From Gemmataceae bacterium (lineage in GTDB: Bacteria > Planctomycetota > Planctomycetia > Gemmatales > Gemmataceae), in contig LR594584.1 in the NCBI GenBank assembly GCA_901538445.1, positions 1,148,655-1,212,654 of the forward strand: a DNA stretch of 64,000 nt, read 5' to 3'. The notes under the pieces are model-generated. The model was given only the letters and a program-made list of their open reading frames with translations, was not told the DNA's origin and ran no database searches. Every line of letters begins with the position of its first letter. Position 1 is the stretch's first letter. The translations under genes were made by a program, and so were the position numbers. Shown here one piece after another: positions 1 through 9,125 of this stretch.

Positions 1-648
1 ATGGCCCGCATCGCGAGCTACGAGCTGGCGTTCAAGATGCAGGAGCACGCGCCCGAGGCCGTGGACTTCGCGAAGGAGACCGAGGAGACGAAGGCGCTGT
101 ACGGGATCGGCGAGGCCCGGACCGACGACTTCGGCCGCAAGTGCCTGCTCGCCCGGCGGCTCGTCGAGCGGGGCGTGCGGTTCATCCAGATCTACAGCGG
201 CGGGAACCACAACGACCACAACTGGGACGCGCACGGCGACCTGGTGAAGAACCACTCGCTCCACGCCGGGAACACCGACAAGCCGATCGCGGGGCTCCTC
301 AAGGACCTCAAGCGCCGCGGGTTGCTTGACAGCACCATCGTGATCTGGAGCGGCGAGTTCGGCCGCCAGCCGACCGCCGAGTACGCGGAGGGCACGGGCC
401 GCGACCACAACGCCTACGGGTTCACGTCGTGGCTCGCCGGGGGCGGCATCAGGGGCGGGATCAGCGTCGGCAAGACGGACGAGTTCGGCAACAAGGCGGT
501 CGAGGACCGGTTCCACGTCAAGAACCTGCACGCGACCGTGCTCCAGCAGATGGGCCTGGACCCGAACAAGCTGAGCTACTTCTACGGCGGGCTCGACCAG
601 AAGCTCGTCGGCGTCGAGGGGGCCGAGCCGATCAAGCAGTTGATCTGA
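1..648 (+). CDS. DUF1501 domain protein, C-terminal part (5' truncated by window edge)
   Basis: This is the last 215 residues of a DUF1501 protein, a family with an alkaline-phosphatase/sulfatase-like fold that is abundant and usually Tat-exported in planctomycetes. The ATG at base 1 is probably internal, because family members are typically about 400-490 residues and start with a Tat signal that is absent here. Visible family features are the HNDHNWDAHGDL stretch, SGEFGRQP, and GRDHNAYGFTSWLAGGG, where His and Asp residues cluster as in metal-dependent phosphohydrolase-like folds. In planctomycetes the gene often follows a DUF1553/DUF1549 cytochrome gene, which would lie upstream of the window. 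The biochemical activity of the family is not established. Confidence 0.85.
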   Translation: MARIASYELAFKMQEHAPEAVDFAKETEETKALYGIGEARTDDFGRKCLLARRLVERGVRFIQIYSGGNHNDHNWDAHGDLVKNHSLHAGNTDKPIAGLLKDLKRRGLLDSTIVIWSGEFGRQPTAEYAEGTGRDHNAYGFTSWLAGGGIRGGISVGKTDEFGNKAVEDRFHVKNLHATVLQQMGLDPNKLSYFYGGLDQKLVGVEGAEPIKQLI

Positions 649-660
649 GTGAATCTGGAA

Positions 661-720
661 AACGTGTAGCGGCGACCGGAGGGAGCGCTCACGCGCTCCC
701 TCCGGTCGCCGCTACACGTT
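661..720. repeat. Perfect 28-bp inverted repeat with 4-nt loop
   Basis: Bases 661-688 and 693-720 are exact reverse complements separated by TCAC. The element starts 13 bases after the DUF1501 stop codon, so its RNA would form a very stable hairpin that could act as a terminator or protect the mRNA 3' end. There is no U-run after it. Confidence 0.9.
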
Positions 721-772
721 GGGTCACGTCGTCGTACCGAATCGCAGTGATCCGTGACCGTGGCGCATCCGT

Positions 773-905
773 CCCTCTCCCCGTTGCGGGAGAGGGTGCC
801 GCGAGTCTTCGTGCGGCGGGTGAGGGGGTGAGCCTGCGGGGCTCTCGAAGCGTCCCCCTCACCCGGCCGCGAAGCGCGGCCACCCTCTCCCGCAAGGGGA
901 GAGGG
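773..905. repeat. Nested inverted repeat with CCCTCTCC...GGAGAGGG ends
   Basis: The outer arms (about 773-796 and 883-905) each contain CCCTCTCC and GGAGAGGG half-sites and pair with one another. A second nested pair, GTGAGGGGGTGAG and CCCCCTCAC, lies inside. From memory, similar CCCTCTCC/GGAGAGGG intergenic elements recur in many GC-rich bacterial genomes. The element sits between convergent genes. Confidence 0.75.
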
Positions 906-948
906 CACAGAAGAGGCCGCCCGGGATGCGGATCAACGCGAGTCGGTA

Positions 949-2358
949 TCAGCTCAGCTTCCAGCCGCCGCGGCGCTCGCGGGCGAGCATCTTGTTGGCC
1001 TCGGCGTCGTCGAACGTCGAGGTCTTCGGGTCCCACTTCAGCTTCTTCCCGGTCCGCAGGGCGATCGTGCCGATGTGGCACACGATCACCGAGCCCGCGC
1101 CCACGTCCACGCCGCAGATCGGGGTCTCGCGGGTCTTGATGCAGTCGAGGAAGTTGCCCATGTGGCTCTCGGGCCGGGTCGGGTACAGCTTCGGGTCGTC
1201 CTTGAGCGGCTCGAAGATCGCCTTGTCGGACGCGAGCAGGAGCCCGCGGCTGACGAAGATCTGGCCCTTGTCGCCGGTGACCAGGACCCCGTTCTCGCCA
1301 CCCCCGATGTCGCCCTTCCGCGGCTCGCCCTTGACGTCGACGAGCCCCTTCGCGGTGCTGCCCTGGCCGTTGCTCACCTCGAGGGTCTCGCCGCCCGCGT
1401 AGGTGTACAGCACCTTGAACGACGGGTGGCAGTTGAACCCGTCGATCCCCTCGTGGGGCTTGGCCGCGTCCACGAAGTCGACCGCGACCGGGCCGGACCC
1501 GTCGGCCCCGAGCATCCACTGGGCGATGTCGATGTGGTGCGCGCCCCAGTCGGTCATCTTGCCGCCGCTGTACTCGTAGAACCACCGGAACTGGTAGTGG
1601 CAGTTCGTCTTCTGGTCGTTCTCGAACCGGTACGGCACCTTCGCGGTCGGCCCGAGCCACATGTCCCAGTCGAGTTCCTTGGGCGGCTCGACTTCCTTGA
1701 TCGGGCCGCTGACCGGGTTGCCGCCGACCCGGGCCTCGATCGCCTTGACCTTGCCGATGCGGCCGGCCCGGACCAACTCGGTCGCGAGCCGGAACTTGCC
1801 GCCCATTTCGGTCCGCTGCTGGCTGCCGGTCTGGAGCACCCGCTTGGTGTCCTTCACCGCCTGCTTGAGCGCGAGCGCCTCCTCGACGGTCAGCGTCAGC
1901 GGCTTCTCGCAGTACACGTCCTTGCCGGCCTTGAGCGCGGCGATGGCGATGATCGCGTGCCAGTGGTCCGGGGTGGCGACGATGACCGCGTCGATGTCCT
2001 TGCGGCCGATCAGCTCGCGGAAGTCCTTGTGGCCGGTGACGTCGAACTTGTCGTTCTTGTACTGCTTCACGGCGTGATCGACGTGCCGCGAGTCGACGTC
2101 GCAGACGCCGGTGAAGTTGACGTGCTTGTGCTTCTTGGCCTCGCCGTACAGCGCGTTCGACCGGCGGGGGCCGGGGCCGACCCCGATGACGCCCATGTTC
2201 AGCTTCTCGTTCGCGCCGGTGGCCTTGTTCTTCTCGTCGGCCCGCACGGCGTTGGCGAACACTTCCTCGGCGTACCACGCCGGGAGCCCGGCGGCGGTGA
2301 GGGCCGCGACCGACCGGGACATGAAGCCGCGGCGGGAGAGGTTTCCACGATTCAGCAT
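949..2358 (-). CDS. Gfo/Idh/MocA family oxidoreductase, Tat-exported
   Basis: Predicted NAD(P)-dependent sugar or inositol-type oxidoreductase of 469 residues. The start at 2358 gives a twin-arginine signal ([17 protein letters not shown]) and a likely cleavage near residue 35. The open frame continues far upstream without this signal, so 2358 is preferred. A Rossmann motif (GVIGVGPG) follows near residue 56, then [11 protein letters not shown] and the family hallmark CEKPL, which carries the catalytic Lys. [13 protein letters not shown] matches the substrate-side GxHxxD region. Export of a pyridine-nucleotide enzyme is typical for planctomycete members of this family, which may bind NADP tightly and fold before export. 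The substrate cannot be deduced. The gene is monocistronic and divergent from the next gene. Confidence 0.9.
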   Translation of the reverse strand: MLNRGNLSRRGFMSRSVAALTAAGLPAWYAEEVFANAVRADEKNKATGANEKLNMGVIGVGPGPRRSNALYGEAKKHKHVNFTGVCDVDSRHVDHAVKQYKNDKFDVTGHKDFRELIGRKDIDAVIVATPDHWHAIIAIAALKAGKDVYCEKPLTLTVEEALALKQAVKDTKRVLQTGSQQRTEMGGKFRLATELVRAGRIGKVKAIEARVGGNPVSGPIKEVEPPKELDWDMWLGPTAKVPYRFENDQKTNCHYQFRWFYEYSGGKMTDWGAHHIDIAQWMLGADGSGPVAVDFVDAAKPHEGIDGFNCHPSFKVLYTYAGGETLEVSNGQGSTAKGLVDVKGEPRKGDIGGGENGVLVTGDKGQIFVSRGLLLASDKAIFEPLKDDPKLYPTRPESHMGNFLDCIKTRETPICGVDVGAGSVIVCHIGTIALRTGKKLKWDPKTSTFDDAEANKMLARERRGGWKLS

Positions 2359-2496
2359 GACAGCTAGACCCTTTCGAGTGAGACGCGAGACAGGTTCTGT
2401 GGGGTTGTCGCGCGGGGTGTATGATAAGCGATGCGGGGCCGAATCGCGAAACGGAAACGTGAACGATTGGCGGCACCCCCGATTCTCGGAGCGCGC

Positions 2497-3384
2497 ATGG
2501 ACTTCAAGGACCGGTTCTTCGGCCGGGCAACCCCGGCCCCGGGCGGCCCGCCGGTGGCGAACCCCCGGCTCACCGACCCGCCCGGGCTCATCCTCCTGCT
2601 CTCGGAGGTGCCGGCGATCGACACCGCCCACCTCGCGGCCGTGCTCCGCGACTACCACGCCGAGTTCGCGGGGGTCTCGGTCGAGTTCGCCCCCGAGGGG
2701 CCGAACGCGATCGGCCTGATCGGGTGGGGCCGGCACGCCGTCAAGGTCGTCGTGTTCCACTCGCCGGCCCCGCAGGAGGTGGTGCAGACGTGCGTGGTGC
2801 CGGCGCACTACGACCCGGCCACGAAGGACGAGGCGTTCCGCGCCGCGGCGCACGCCCTGCTCTTCTACGCCGGGTACGACCCCGACCCGCACGAGCAGTT
2901 CGTGGCGCTGGCGGCCGCGGCCGCCGGGCTCACCCACTTCGGCGGCGTGGTGGTGATGAACGAGCGGGCGCAGACGTCGATCCCCGCACTGGCGCTGCTC
3001 CCGCACGCCGAGGACAACGGCGACCCGCTCCGCACCCTCCGCACGTTCCCGCTCCCGCTCCTGTACGCGGGGTTCGTGAAGATGGAGGTCGAGGGCGACC
3101 CGGGCGTGTGGATGCGGACGTGCGGGTGCGGCGCGCTGCGGCTGCCGGACCTCGCGATCCGGGCCGACGCGCACACCCAGGGGACCGCGACGTTCAACCT
3201 GTTCGCGAACCTCCTGGCCCACCTCCGAGAGGCGAAGACGACGTTCATCCCCGGGGACACGCTGAACGTCGGCGAGGGCATGTACCTGCGGGTCCGCGAG
3301 CGCGCCCCGGACGAGTGGTTCCTCGAGAGCGACGGCACGATGCTGGTCCTGGAGCGGCTCGCGCCCGAGGAGGTGCCGACGTGA
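2497..3384 (+). CDS. DUF4261-like protein
   Basis: A soluble protein of 295 residues with no signal peptide or membrane segment. The start at 2497 (MDFKDRFF) is preferred to an in-frame ATG 66 bases upstream because GGAG precedes it at a suitable distance. The N-terminal 190 residues resemble DUF4261: a hydrophobic strand LILLLSEVP, then [11 protein letters not shown], a Cys/His-containing stretch, and a helix followed by [11 protein letters not shown]. Residues 195-295 add a second alpha/beta part with [10 protein letters not shown]. Function is unknown. Its stop overlaps the start of the next gene (GTGA), so the two are probably translationally coupled. Confidence 0.75.
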   Translation: MDFKDRFFGRATPAPGGPPVANPRLTDPPGLILLLSEVPAIDTAHLAAVLRDYHAEFAGVSVEFAPEGPNAIGLIGWGRHAVKVVVFHSPAPQEVVQTCVVPAHYDPATKDEAFRAAAHALLFYAGYDPDPHEQFVALAAAAAGLTHFGGVVVMNERAQTSIPALALLPHAEDNGDPLRTLRTFPLPLLYAGFVKMEVEGDPGVWMRTCGCGALRLPDLAIRADAHTQGTATFNLFANLLAHLREAKTTFIPGDTLNVGEGMYLRVRERAPDEWFLESDGTMLVLERLAPEEVPT

Positions 3385-4697
3385 GGAGACCGCCGTTAGT
3401 CCCCCCATTGCGATGGGGGGGCGTTCTGGTCACACTCTGCGTGCTGGGGTCACCCGCACCCGCCCGCGCCGGGCTGCACTATTCTGGCGAGCAGTTCGCC
3501 GAGTTGCCGAGCCGGTTCAGCGGGTTTCTCGTCGATCACCGGTCGCTCCGCACGGCCGCGGTCGAGCGGCCCGGGGACCTGCCGCCGTCGCCGCTCCGCG
3601 ACGACTACCTCACCGCCGCGGCCCGCCTCGAAAAGCTCGGGAAGGACCGCCCGCTCACCCCCGACGAGGCCGCCGACCTCGGCGCGCTGCTGGTGCGCCT
3701 CGGCAAGATCGACGCGGCGGTTGCGGTGCTCTCGCCGGCGGCGCGCAAGAACCCGGAGCACTTCCGGCTCGCGGCGAACCTCGGCACCGCGTTCCAGCTC
3801 ACGGGCGATCTCGACCGCGCCGCGGACCAACTCGAAGAGGCCGTGCGGCTCGCCCCGGCCAAGTGGCGAGACGGCGAGGCGTGGCACCTCAAGCTCGTGA
3901 AACTCCGCACGAAGGAGGGCCGTGCCGCGAGCAACCCGACGGCGGTCGATGACCTGTTCGGCGTGCGGTACGGTGGCGAGCCCGGCACGCTGGCTGCCTC
4001 CGAGCGCAAGAAGCTCCCCGACGACGCGCTCGCGGTCATTCAGCAACTCGCCCTGTGGCTCCCGGGCGACGCCCGCCTGCTGTGGCAACTCGGCGAACTC
4101 GCGAACGCCGCCGGGGACGTCCGCACCGCGGCCGCGATCCTCGACGGGTGCGTCACCGAGTTCGCGCTCGGGGCCGCCGCCGTTCGCGCCCACCGCCGCG
4201 CTTACCGCGCCGCTGCCGACGAACTCGCGAAGAAGCCCGACCACGAACCCCACAAGGTCTCGATCAAGGGGAAGTCGCCGCGGCCGCTGGTGAAGGCGTT
4301 CGACGAATCGGCGTTGCCGGCGGTGCGGGCCGACGCGGTCAACGCGCTGCCGTGGCCGGTCCTCACCGCGACCACGACCGATGCGAAGGGCCGCCCGGTG
4401 TTCCTCAAGTACCTCGAACAACTCGACGGCAAGACGGTCACGGTCAACGGTTTCATGCAGCCGCTCCGCGACGAGTTGGCGGTGACGAGCTTCATGCTGC
4501 TGGAGTACCCGGTCGGGTGCTGGTTCTGCGAGACGCCGGAGCCGGCCGGGTTGGTGAGCGTCGAGTTAAAGGCTGGCAAGGCGTCGGAATTCAAGAAGGG
4601 GCTGGTGAAGGTGACCGGCACGCTGACGCTCAACCGCACCGACCCCGAGGCGTACCTGTTCACGCTGACGGAAGCGCGCGTCGGCGAGGCGGACTGA
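3381..4697 (+). CDS. Secreted TPR protein with DUF3299-like C-terminus
   Basis: A GTG start at 3381 overlaps the preceding stop codon as GTGA and gives an N-terminal signal peptide of about 30 residues ending PAPARA before GLHYSG, which supports this start. Residues about 80-260 form alpha-helical TPR-like repeats (for example [22 protein letters not shown] and the following [18 protein letters not shown]). The last 100 residues ([16 protein letters not shown], then CWFCETP) resemble DUF3299, a periplasmic/lipoprotein-associated domain of unknown role. The CWFC pair could bind metal or form a disulfide. Translational coupling to the DUF4261-like gene suggests a shared process, but no function can be named. 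Confidence 0.75.
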   Translation: MRRPPLVPPLRWGGVLVTLCVLGSPAPARAGLHYSGEQFAELPSRFSGFLVDHRSLRTAAVERPGDLPPSPLRDDYLTAAARLEKLGKDRPLTPDEAADLGALLVRLGKIDAAVAVLSPAARKNPEHFRLAANLGTAFQLTGDLDRAADQLEEAVRLAPAKWRDGEAWHLKLVKLRTKEGRAASNPTAVDDLFGVRYGGEPGTLAASERKKLPDDALAVIQQLALWLPGDARLLWQLGELANAAGDVRTAAAILDGCVTEFALGAAAVRAHRRAYRAAADELAKKPDHEPHKVSIKGKSPRPLVKAFDESALPAVRADAVNALPWPVLTATTTDAKGRPVFLKYLEQLDGKTVTVNGFMQPLRDELAVTSFMLLEYPVGCWFCETPEPAGLVSVELKAGKASEFKKGLVKVTGTLTLNRTDPEAYLFTLTEARVGEAD

Positions 4698-4698
4698 G

Positions 4699-4796
4699 GG
4701 TAGGCGACTCGCTCCGCGAGTCGCGCCCCGGTGTCGTACATGTGACCGGGCGGCCCGGAGCGCCGTTGGTGTCACTCGCGGAGCGAGTGACCTACC
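4699..4796. repeat. Inverted repeat with GACTCGCTCCGCGAGTC half-sites
   Basis: The ends GGTAGG and CCTACC pair, and each arm contains its own small palindrome (GACTCGCTCCGCGAGTC on the left, GTCACTCGCGGAGCGAGTGAC on the right). The element starts 2 bases after a stop codon and lies between convergent genes. Confidence 0.75.
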
Positions 4797-4800
4797 GTGT

Positions 4801-4841
4801 CGGCCGGCGCCCGAACGACGCAACGGGGCGTTCGCCGGCCG
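4801..4841. repeat. Short inverted repeat (CGGCCGGCG / CGCCGGCCG)
   Basis: Arms at about 4801-4817 and 4829-4841 share CGGCCGGCG...CGAACG with its complement. The element lies directly next to the 4699-4796 element in the same convergent gap. Confidence 0.5.
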
Positions 4842-4922
4842 CCCGCATCCACCCGCCGGGGTGCCAGTTCAATCGCACCAGGTCGAACCGCGGCGAGCCA
4901 GGCATCGGCGTAGCCTCGAAGG

Positions 4923-6047
4923 TTACTTCTCGAAGGGCACGTCAACGACGGTGTACAGTCGTATCGCAATTATGTTCCACAACTGGTCGCGAGTCTGGAT
5001 CGGAAGTGGTTGGATGAACTCGGCCCACCATCCTTGCCAATCCTCGTCATGGGGCGGAGAAACGCCAAGAGTCCTGACGAACTCATAGAACCGGTGAACA
5101 GAGCGGAGAATCACCAACTGCTCTGGCAGTAACCCAAGCGAGAAGGGGTTGAACCACGAACGTGCCTGAGTCTTCAACTCGTTCGCATAGTTCGCGGCGT
5201 CGTCCCAATCGGCAAATGCGTTAACTGGGACACCTAAGTATGCAGCCCCCTCATTGCATGCTCCCTCCGGCCGAACGGAATAGTCGTGGCGGATCACAAC
5301 GCATACACGATCTTCGCCAATTCCCTGAATGGCATCGTAGCGTGAGTCGTCGAACGGGATCGACACCACTTCGCAGAACGACGCCCGCGGGAGCCGGAGG
5401 AGGCGCGTCGAGCCGGGGGCAAACGGGTCCGGGACGTGGCTCGGCCGGCAGTCGGCGAACGGTGCGGCGTCCACGGCGTGCTGACCGGCCAGCGTGATGC
5501 GGCGCTGGTTTGCACGGCCGCGGGCGATCTCGCCGGCACGCTTCACCGAGCGGCACGCGCGGATCAGTTCGCCGCCGTCCCTCTCGGCGACGTGGACGCC
5601 GTCGCGCTCTTCCCAGGTCACGTCCACGACGACGTGAACCTGCGGAGCGTCGGGCTCTTCGGTGACTTCGAAGAACCGCACCTTGTCCGCGGCCTGCCAC
5701 ACGCGGGCCTGCTGCTCTTCGGGCATTGTGGGGCGGATCGCGGTCCACCAGTCGGCCCACGAGACACCGGCCGCGGGCGGTTCGACGCCGGCGTCCATCA
5801 GGAAGTCGCGGAGGATCGGGTCCGGCAGGGTCGTTACGGACGAGAGCGGCCCGCACTCGAACGGGTTCATCCGCTGGCGCACGGCCGACTCGCGGAGCGT
5901 GCGGTCGGCCTCGGCGGCGTCGAACGACTCGAACCCGGCGACCTCGGAGCCCGGCCCCGGGAAGCACACCCACCCGCGGGGCGTGTCGACGTTCCCCGGT
6001 GCCCACCGCCAGTTCCGCCGCCGCACCACGAAGCGAGTGCCAGACAT
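4923..6047 (-). CDS. Uncharacterised protein with two copies of an unnamed ~100-residue module
   Basis: I do not recognise a named domain. The 374-residue protein has no signal peptide or membrane segment. Two segments, about residues 36-131 and 275-374, resemble one another: both have an acidic start, a basic helix ending in NPF..G, then a helix, GV.PP, a W..WW cluster, a Gln-rich helix with a conserved Trp, and a final strand ending V...P. The region between them is strand-rich (VHVVVDVTWEERDGVHV). The DNA for the second copy (about 4923-5225) is clearly less GC-rich than that for the first. Trp-rich repeats suggest a binding or scaffold role, but this is a guess. Confidence 0.7.
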   Translation of the reverse strand: MSGTRFVVRRRNWRWAPGNVDTPRGWVCFPGPGSEVAGFESFDAAEADRTLRESAVRQRMNPFECGPLSSVTTLPDPILRDFLMDAGVEPPAAGVSWADWWTAIRPTMPEEQQARVWQAADKVRFFEVTEEPDAPQVHVVVDVTWEERDGVHVAERDGGELIRACRSVKRAGEIARGRANQRRITLAGQHAVDAAPFADCRPSHVPDPFAPGSTRLLRLPRASFCEVVSIPFDDSRYDAIQGIGEDRVCVVIRHDYSVRPEGACNEGAAYLGVPVNAFADWDDAANYANELKTQARSWFNPFSLGLLPEQLVILRSVHRFYEFVRTLGVSPPHDEDWQGWWAEFIQPLPIQTRDQLWNIIAIRLYTVVDVPFEK

Positions 6048-6278
6048 CGCGCCCTCGGATTCGAGCGGTTGGGACGTTTCCCAACCAGTGTAACCGAACC
6101 CGCGTGCGGCGGGGGCGCGACGAATCCGGCGGGTTCTCGCCGTGTGGTTTGACCCAGGTGGAATCCTCCGTTAGAGTTAAACGGACCCGTAACACCGGAA
6201 GTTCCGCCCCGCCCACACTTCCGTCGTGCGGACACTCCCGGCCGCTCGTGCCGGGCGTTGCGAACCGGGCAGGTGAAC
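6048..6278. other. Divergent intergenic region, 231 bases
   Basis: This gap holds the start regions of two divergent genes (minus at 6047, plus at 6279). I see no strong sigma-70 consensus, repeat or small gene. GCAGGTG just before 6279 is the likely ribosome binding site of the plus-strand gene. Confidence 0.5.
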
Positions 6279-8114
6279 ATGCGTTCGATCAGTCGCTCCC
6301 GTCCGCAGAGCATCGGGGTTCTGAACTACGCCCTCAGTTACCTGTTGCTGCTGCTGCCCACCGGCCTGCTGGCCGTGCTGGCCGCGCGCACCGAGTCGCC
6401 GGCGGTGACCGTCGCGGTCGGCGTCCAGTTGCTGCTGGCGCTGGGGCTGGCCCGGTCGCACCCGGTGTGGCACCCGCCGACCAGCGGCACGGTCGTGGTC
6501 CTGTACCTAATTGGGGCCATCGCGGCCTGGGCCGCGTTCCCGCGGTCCGGGGACTGGGTGCCGTTCCTCGTGCAGGGGCTGCTGCTCCTCGTGGCCGTCG
6601 CCCTCTACGCGTACCACGACCTGGTCCGCACCGGGACCGAGCCGCTCCGCCGGGCGAACAAGTGGAGCCGGCGGATCTCGGCCCGCCGCGGGTGGCCGCC
6701 GGACCTGACCGAGTGCCGCACGGTGCCCGAGGCGGTGGCGCTGCGGGCCGCGATGCGGACCGAGCCGGCCCCGGCGCTGTCGCTCCTCGCCGACAAGCGG
6801 CCGCAGGTGCAGGTCGCCGCGCTCGGCGCGCTGGAGCACCACACGCACTGGCGGTCGGGCGAGGCCGAGATGGTCGTCCGGCACGCGCTCCGGGCGCCGG
6901 AACCGGCCGTCCGGGCCGCCGCCGTGTTCGCGCTGGCGGGGGTCGAGACGGCCGACCTGATCGCCGACCTGGCGGCGTTCCTCCGCGACCCGTCGGTGGA
7001 CGTGCGGCTGGCCGCGGCCGAGGCGCTGATGTGGAACGCCGACGCCCGGTGGCCGTTCGCCCGCGAGGCGGTCAAGGAGGCGCTGGCCGACCCGAAGCTG
7101 GTCAACGAGGGGCCGATGTTCGCGACCGCGGGCCGGCTCCCCGGGGCCGCCGTCGCCGACCTCATCTCGTGGTCGGCCGAGCAGCCCCCGCTCGCCAAGC
7201 GGGCCATCCTCACCGTGGTCGAGCACTTCAACGGCGACCTACTGAACGCCGAGCGGCCGGAGCTGGCGAACGAGCTCGCCACGATGATGCTCGACACCGA
7301 GATGCCGCCGGCCCTGCGGGTCGAGCTCGCCGGCCTGCTCCGCGACCACCACATGCTGACGCCGGACCTGCTCGACCGGCTCACGAACCTGAACCAGCCG
7401 GCCCCGATGCGGCTGTTCGCGGCCGAGCTGATGCTGCGGCTCAACCCGAGCGACCCGGACGGCGTGGACGTGCTCCGCGGCCTGGCCCGGCAGCCGAACC
7501 GCGAACTCGCGCTGAGCATCGCCGCGGTGCTCCAGAACACGCTGGGCATCGAACTCGGGCTCCCGTCCGGTGACGTCCAGCCGCAGAGCAAGACCGCGGC
7601 CGACGTCGCCCGGCGGGTGCTGGCCTGGGCCAACGGCGGCTCCGCGGACCCGCTCCGCCCGACGCCCGGCCCGCGGCCCGGCCTGAAGCCCGGGAGCCGC
7701 CCGCGGGCCCAGGGGCTCGGCACCCGCCCGCCCGTCGGCCCGGTCCCGACGCCCCCCGCCGACCGCCCGCGGACCAGCCCGCTCGACGAGTCCATGCTCC
7801 CGCCGCCCGACGTGCCCGCGTACGGCGGCCGCGACCACCCGGCCCCGTACAGCCCGCTCGACGAGTCCATGCTGGCCCCGCCGGGTCGGAGCCCGCTCGA
7901 CGAATCGATGCTCGCCCCGCCCCCGCGGAGCCCGCTCGACGACTCGATGCTGTTGGAGGGCGAGGCGCTCGCGGAAGAGGAAGTGACGGAGGACCTGCTC
8001 CGCCCCCCGCAGGCCCCGTACAGCCCGCTCGACGAGTCCATGCTGGCCCCGGACAACCCGCCGGTGCCGCCGCCCAAGCCGTTCAAGCGGCCGGGGCCGG
8101 GCTCGGTCTTCTGA
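6279..8114 (+). CDS. Membrane-anchored HEAT-like protein with five SPLDESML repeats
   Basis: A 611-residue protein; the ATG at 6279 follows GCAGGTG and is preferred to a TTG 21 bases earlier. Residues about 10-115 contain four hydrophobic segments (for example LNYALSYLLLLLPTGLLAVL). Residues about 145-425 are alpha-helical HEAT/armadillo-like repeats (VRAAAVFALAGVETADLIAD, VRLAAAEALMWNADA). The last 170 residues are Pro-rich and disordered and carry SPLDESML four times and SPLDDSML once, the first at residue 500 and the last at residue 582. The tail is presumably cytoplasmic and may be a multivalent docking or phosphorylation region. HEAT repeats usually mediate protein contacts. No enzyme motif is present. 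Confidence 0.8.
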   Translation: MRSISRSRPQSIGVLNYALSYLLLLLPTGLLAVLAARTESPAVTVAVGVQLLLALGLARSHPVWHPPTSGTVVVLYLIGAIAAWAAFPRSGDWVPFLVQGLLLLVAVALYAYHDLVRTGTEPLRRANKWSRRISARRGWPPDLTECRTVPEAVALRAAMRTEPAPALSLLADKRPQVQVAALGALEHHTHWRSGEAEMVVRHALRAPEPAVRAAAVFALAGVETADLIADLAAFLRDPSVDVRLAAAEALMWNADARWPFAREAVKEALADPKLVNEGPMFATAGRLPGAAVADLISWSAEQPPLAKRAILTVVEHFNGDLLNAERPELANELATMMLDTEMPPALRVELAGLLRDHHMLTPDLLDRLTNLNQPAPMRLFAAELMLRLNPSDPDGVDVLRGLARQPNRELALSIAAVLQNTLGIELGLPSGDVQPQSKTAADVARRVLAWANGGSADPLRPTPGPRPGLKPGSRPRAQGLGTRPPVGPVPTPPADRPRTSPLDESMLPPPDVPAYGGRDHPAPYSPLDESMLAPPGRSPLDESMLAPPPRSPLDDSMLLEGEALAEEEVTEDLLRPPQAPYSPLDESMLAPDNPPVPPPKPFKRPGPGSVF

Positions 8115-8140
8115 TCGGCCGGGACGCGCGCCGTGAAACG

Positions 8141-8170
8141 GAGCGGCCCACCCGTACGGGTGGGCCGCTC
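8141..8170. terminator. 30-bp perfect palindrome between convergent genes
   Basis: GAGCGGCCCACCCGT is followed directly by its reverse complement. The gap between the convergent stops at 8114 and 8193 holds nothing else. It is a likely bidirectional transcription end, though without a clear T-run. Confidence 0.6.
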
Positions 8171-8192
8171 GCACTTCCGGTCCGTCACGCGG

Positions 8193-8909
8193 TCACTTCG
8201 CGTACTTCTTCGGGTTGGCGTTGAACTCGTCGCGGCACCCGGTGCAGCACACGTAGTACGTCTTGCCGTTGTAGCTCACGGCCATGTTCGCCGCGCCGCC
8301 GGAGACGATGCACTCGGGCTTCTTCGCGCCCCCGGCGAACGACTCGCCGTCCTTGTTGCCGTTCATCGCGAACACGTTGCTGGCGAGCCCCTTGCCGCCC
8401 TCTTTCTTCTCGTACTTCACCTGGAACCGGACGCCCTCGGCGAGGGTGCCGAGCGTCAGCAGGTACACGTCCCCGGTCTTGGGGTCCTTCCGCTCCAGCT
8501 TCAGCCCGCCGGCCGGCGGGACGGTGCCCTCGAACACTTCTTCCTTCTTGTCCGCGGTGTTGAGCGCCAGCAGGTACTTCTTCTTGGCCGGGTCGTACTT
8601 CAGCACGCCGCCGGTGAAGTGCTTGCCCTTCCCCTCGCCGAAGTCCACGGTGATGCTCGGCTCGCCCTTGAAGTTCCAGCCCCAGGTGACCTTCTCCTTC
8701 CACGCGACGGTCTTGGCCCCGTCCTTCTGCGTGCCCTCGAGGTTCCACAGGCCGATGAACTCCTGCACCTCGCCGAGCGCCTTCTTGATCTTGGCCTCGT
8801 CCTCGGGCTTGAGCTTGGGGGCGTCCTTGGCGTCCTGGGCGGCCACCGCCCCGGTGAGCCCGATCATTCCGGCGGCGAGTGCCGCCAGTGCCGTCATCCG
8901 CAAGAGCAT
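8193..8909 (-). CDS. Exported protein with C-terminal YHS-type metal site
   Basis: A 238-residue secreted protein. The start at 8909 is preceded by GGAGA 8 bases upstream and gives a signal peptide (MLLRMTALAALAAGMIG, cleavage after VAAQ region). Residues 40-190 form a beta-rich domain with a lipocalin-like feel (FIGLWNLEGT, VTWGWNFKGEPS, LKYDPAKKKYLLAL). The C-terminus has a YHS/TRASH-like segment, KPECIVSGGAA then YYVCCTGCRDEFNANP, whose Cys residues suggest binding of a soft metal such as copper. It is divergent from a Cys-rich Csp-like protein 216 bases away, so the two may share regulation by metal. Ligand and function are inferred. Confidence 0.75.
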   Translation of the reverse strand: MLLRMTALAALAAGMIGLTGAVAAQDAKDAPKLKPEDEAKIKKALGEVQEFIGLWNLEGTQKDGAKTVAWKEKVTWGWNFKGEPSITVDFGEGKGKHFTGGVLKYDPAKKKYLLALNTADKKEEVFEGTVPPAGGLKLERKDPKTGDVYLLTLGTLAEGVRFQVKYEKKEGGKGLASNVFAMNGNKDGESFAGGAKKPECIVSGGAANMAVSYNGKTYYVCCTGCRDEFNANPKKYAK

Positions 8910-9125
8910 GGGAGCGTTCTCCAAGTGGGGAGCGTGTCGTCGCGACACGGGTTGGACGCCGCACGGGGGGGCGGGGTTCCGGGTTCCGATCCCATTACCC
9001 TAAGCGAGAACCGCGGCCGCCGCCACCGCCGACCCGCCGTTTCGCCCCCGGCCCCGCGGGGCACGACGTTTGCTCAAATGTCTCTCCACACCCGCGCTCC
9101 GTCGCGGGGGCCAGAGGGTTTGTCC
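8910..9125. other. Shared divergent upstream region of two metal-related genes
   Basis: These 216 bases contain the upstream regions of the YHS-type gene (minus) and the Csp-like gene (plus). No clear palindromic operator of the MerR/CueR type or strong promoter could be picked by eye. The region is the natural place to look for a metal-responsive site. Confidence 0.4.

Larger units (their letters stand above)
649..948. other. 300-base intergenic region between convergent genes, filled by two inverted repeats
   Basis: No gene is seen here. The gap separates the plus-strand DUF1501 gene from the minus-strand oxidoreductase gene and consists mostly of two palindromic elements, at 661-720 and about 773-905, annotated separately. 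Either could end transcription from both sides, although neither has a T-tract. Confidence 0.7.

Noticed and set aside
689-2476. A 595-codon minus-strand frame overlapping the Gfo/Idh/MocA gene
   Set aside because: It is an out-of-frame reading of the oxidoreductase gene, with Arg-rich sequence and no domain.
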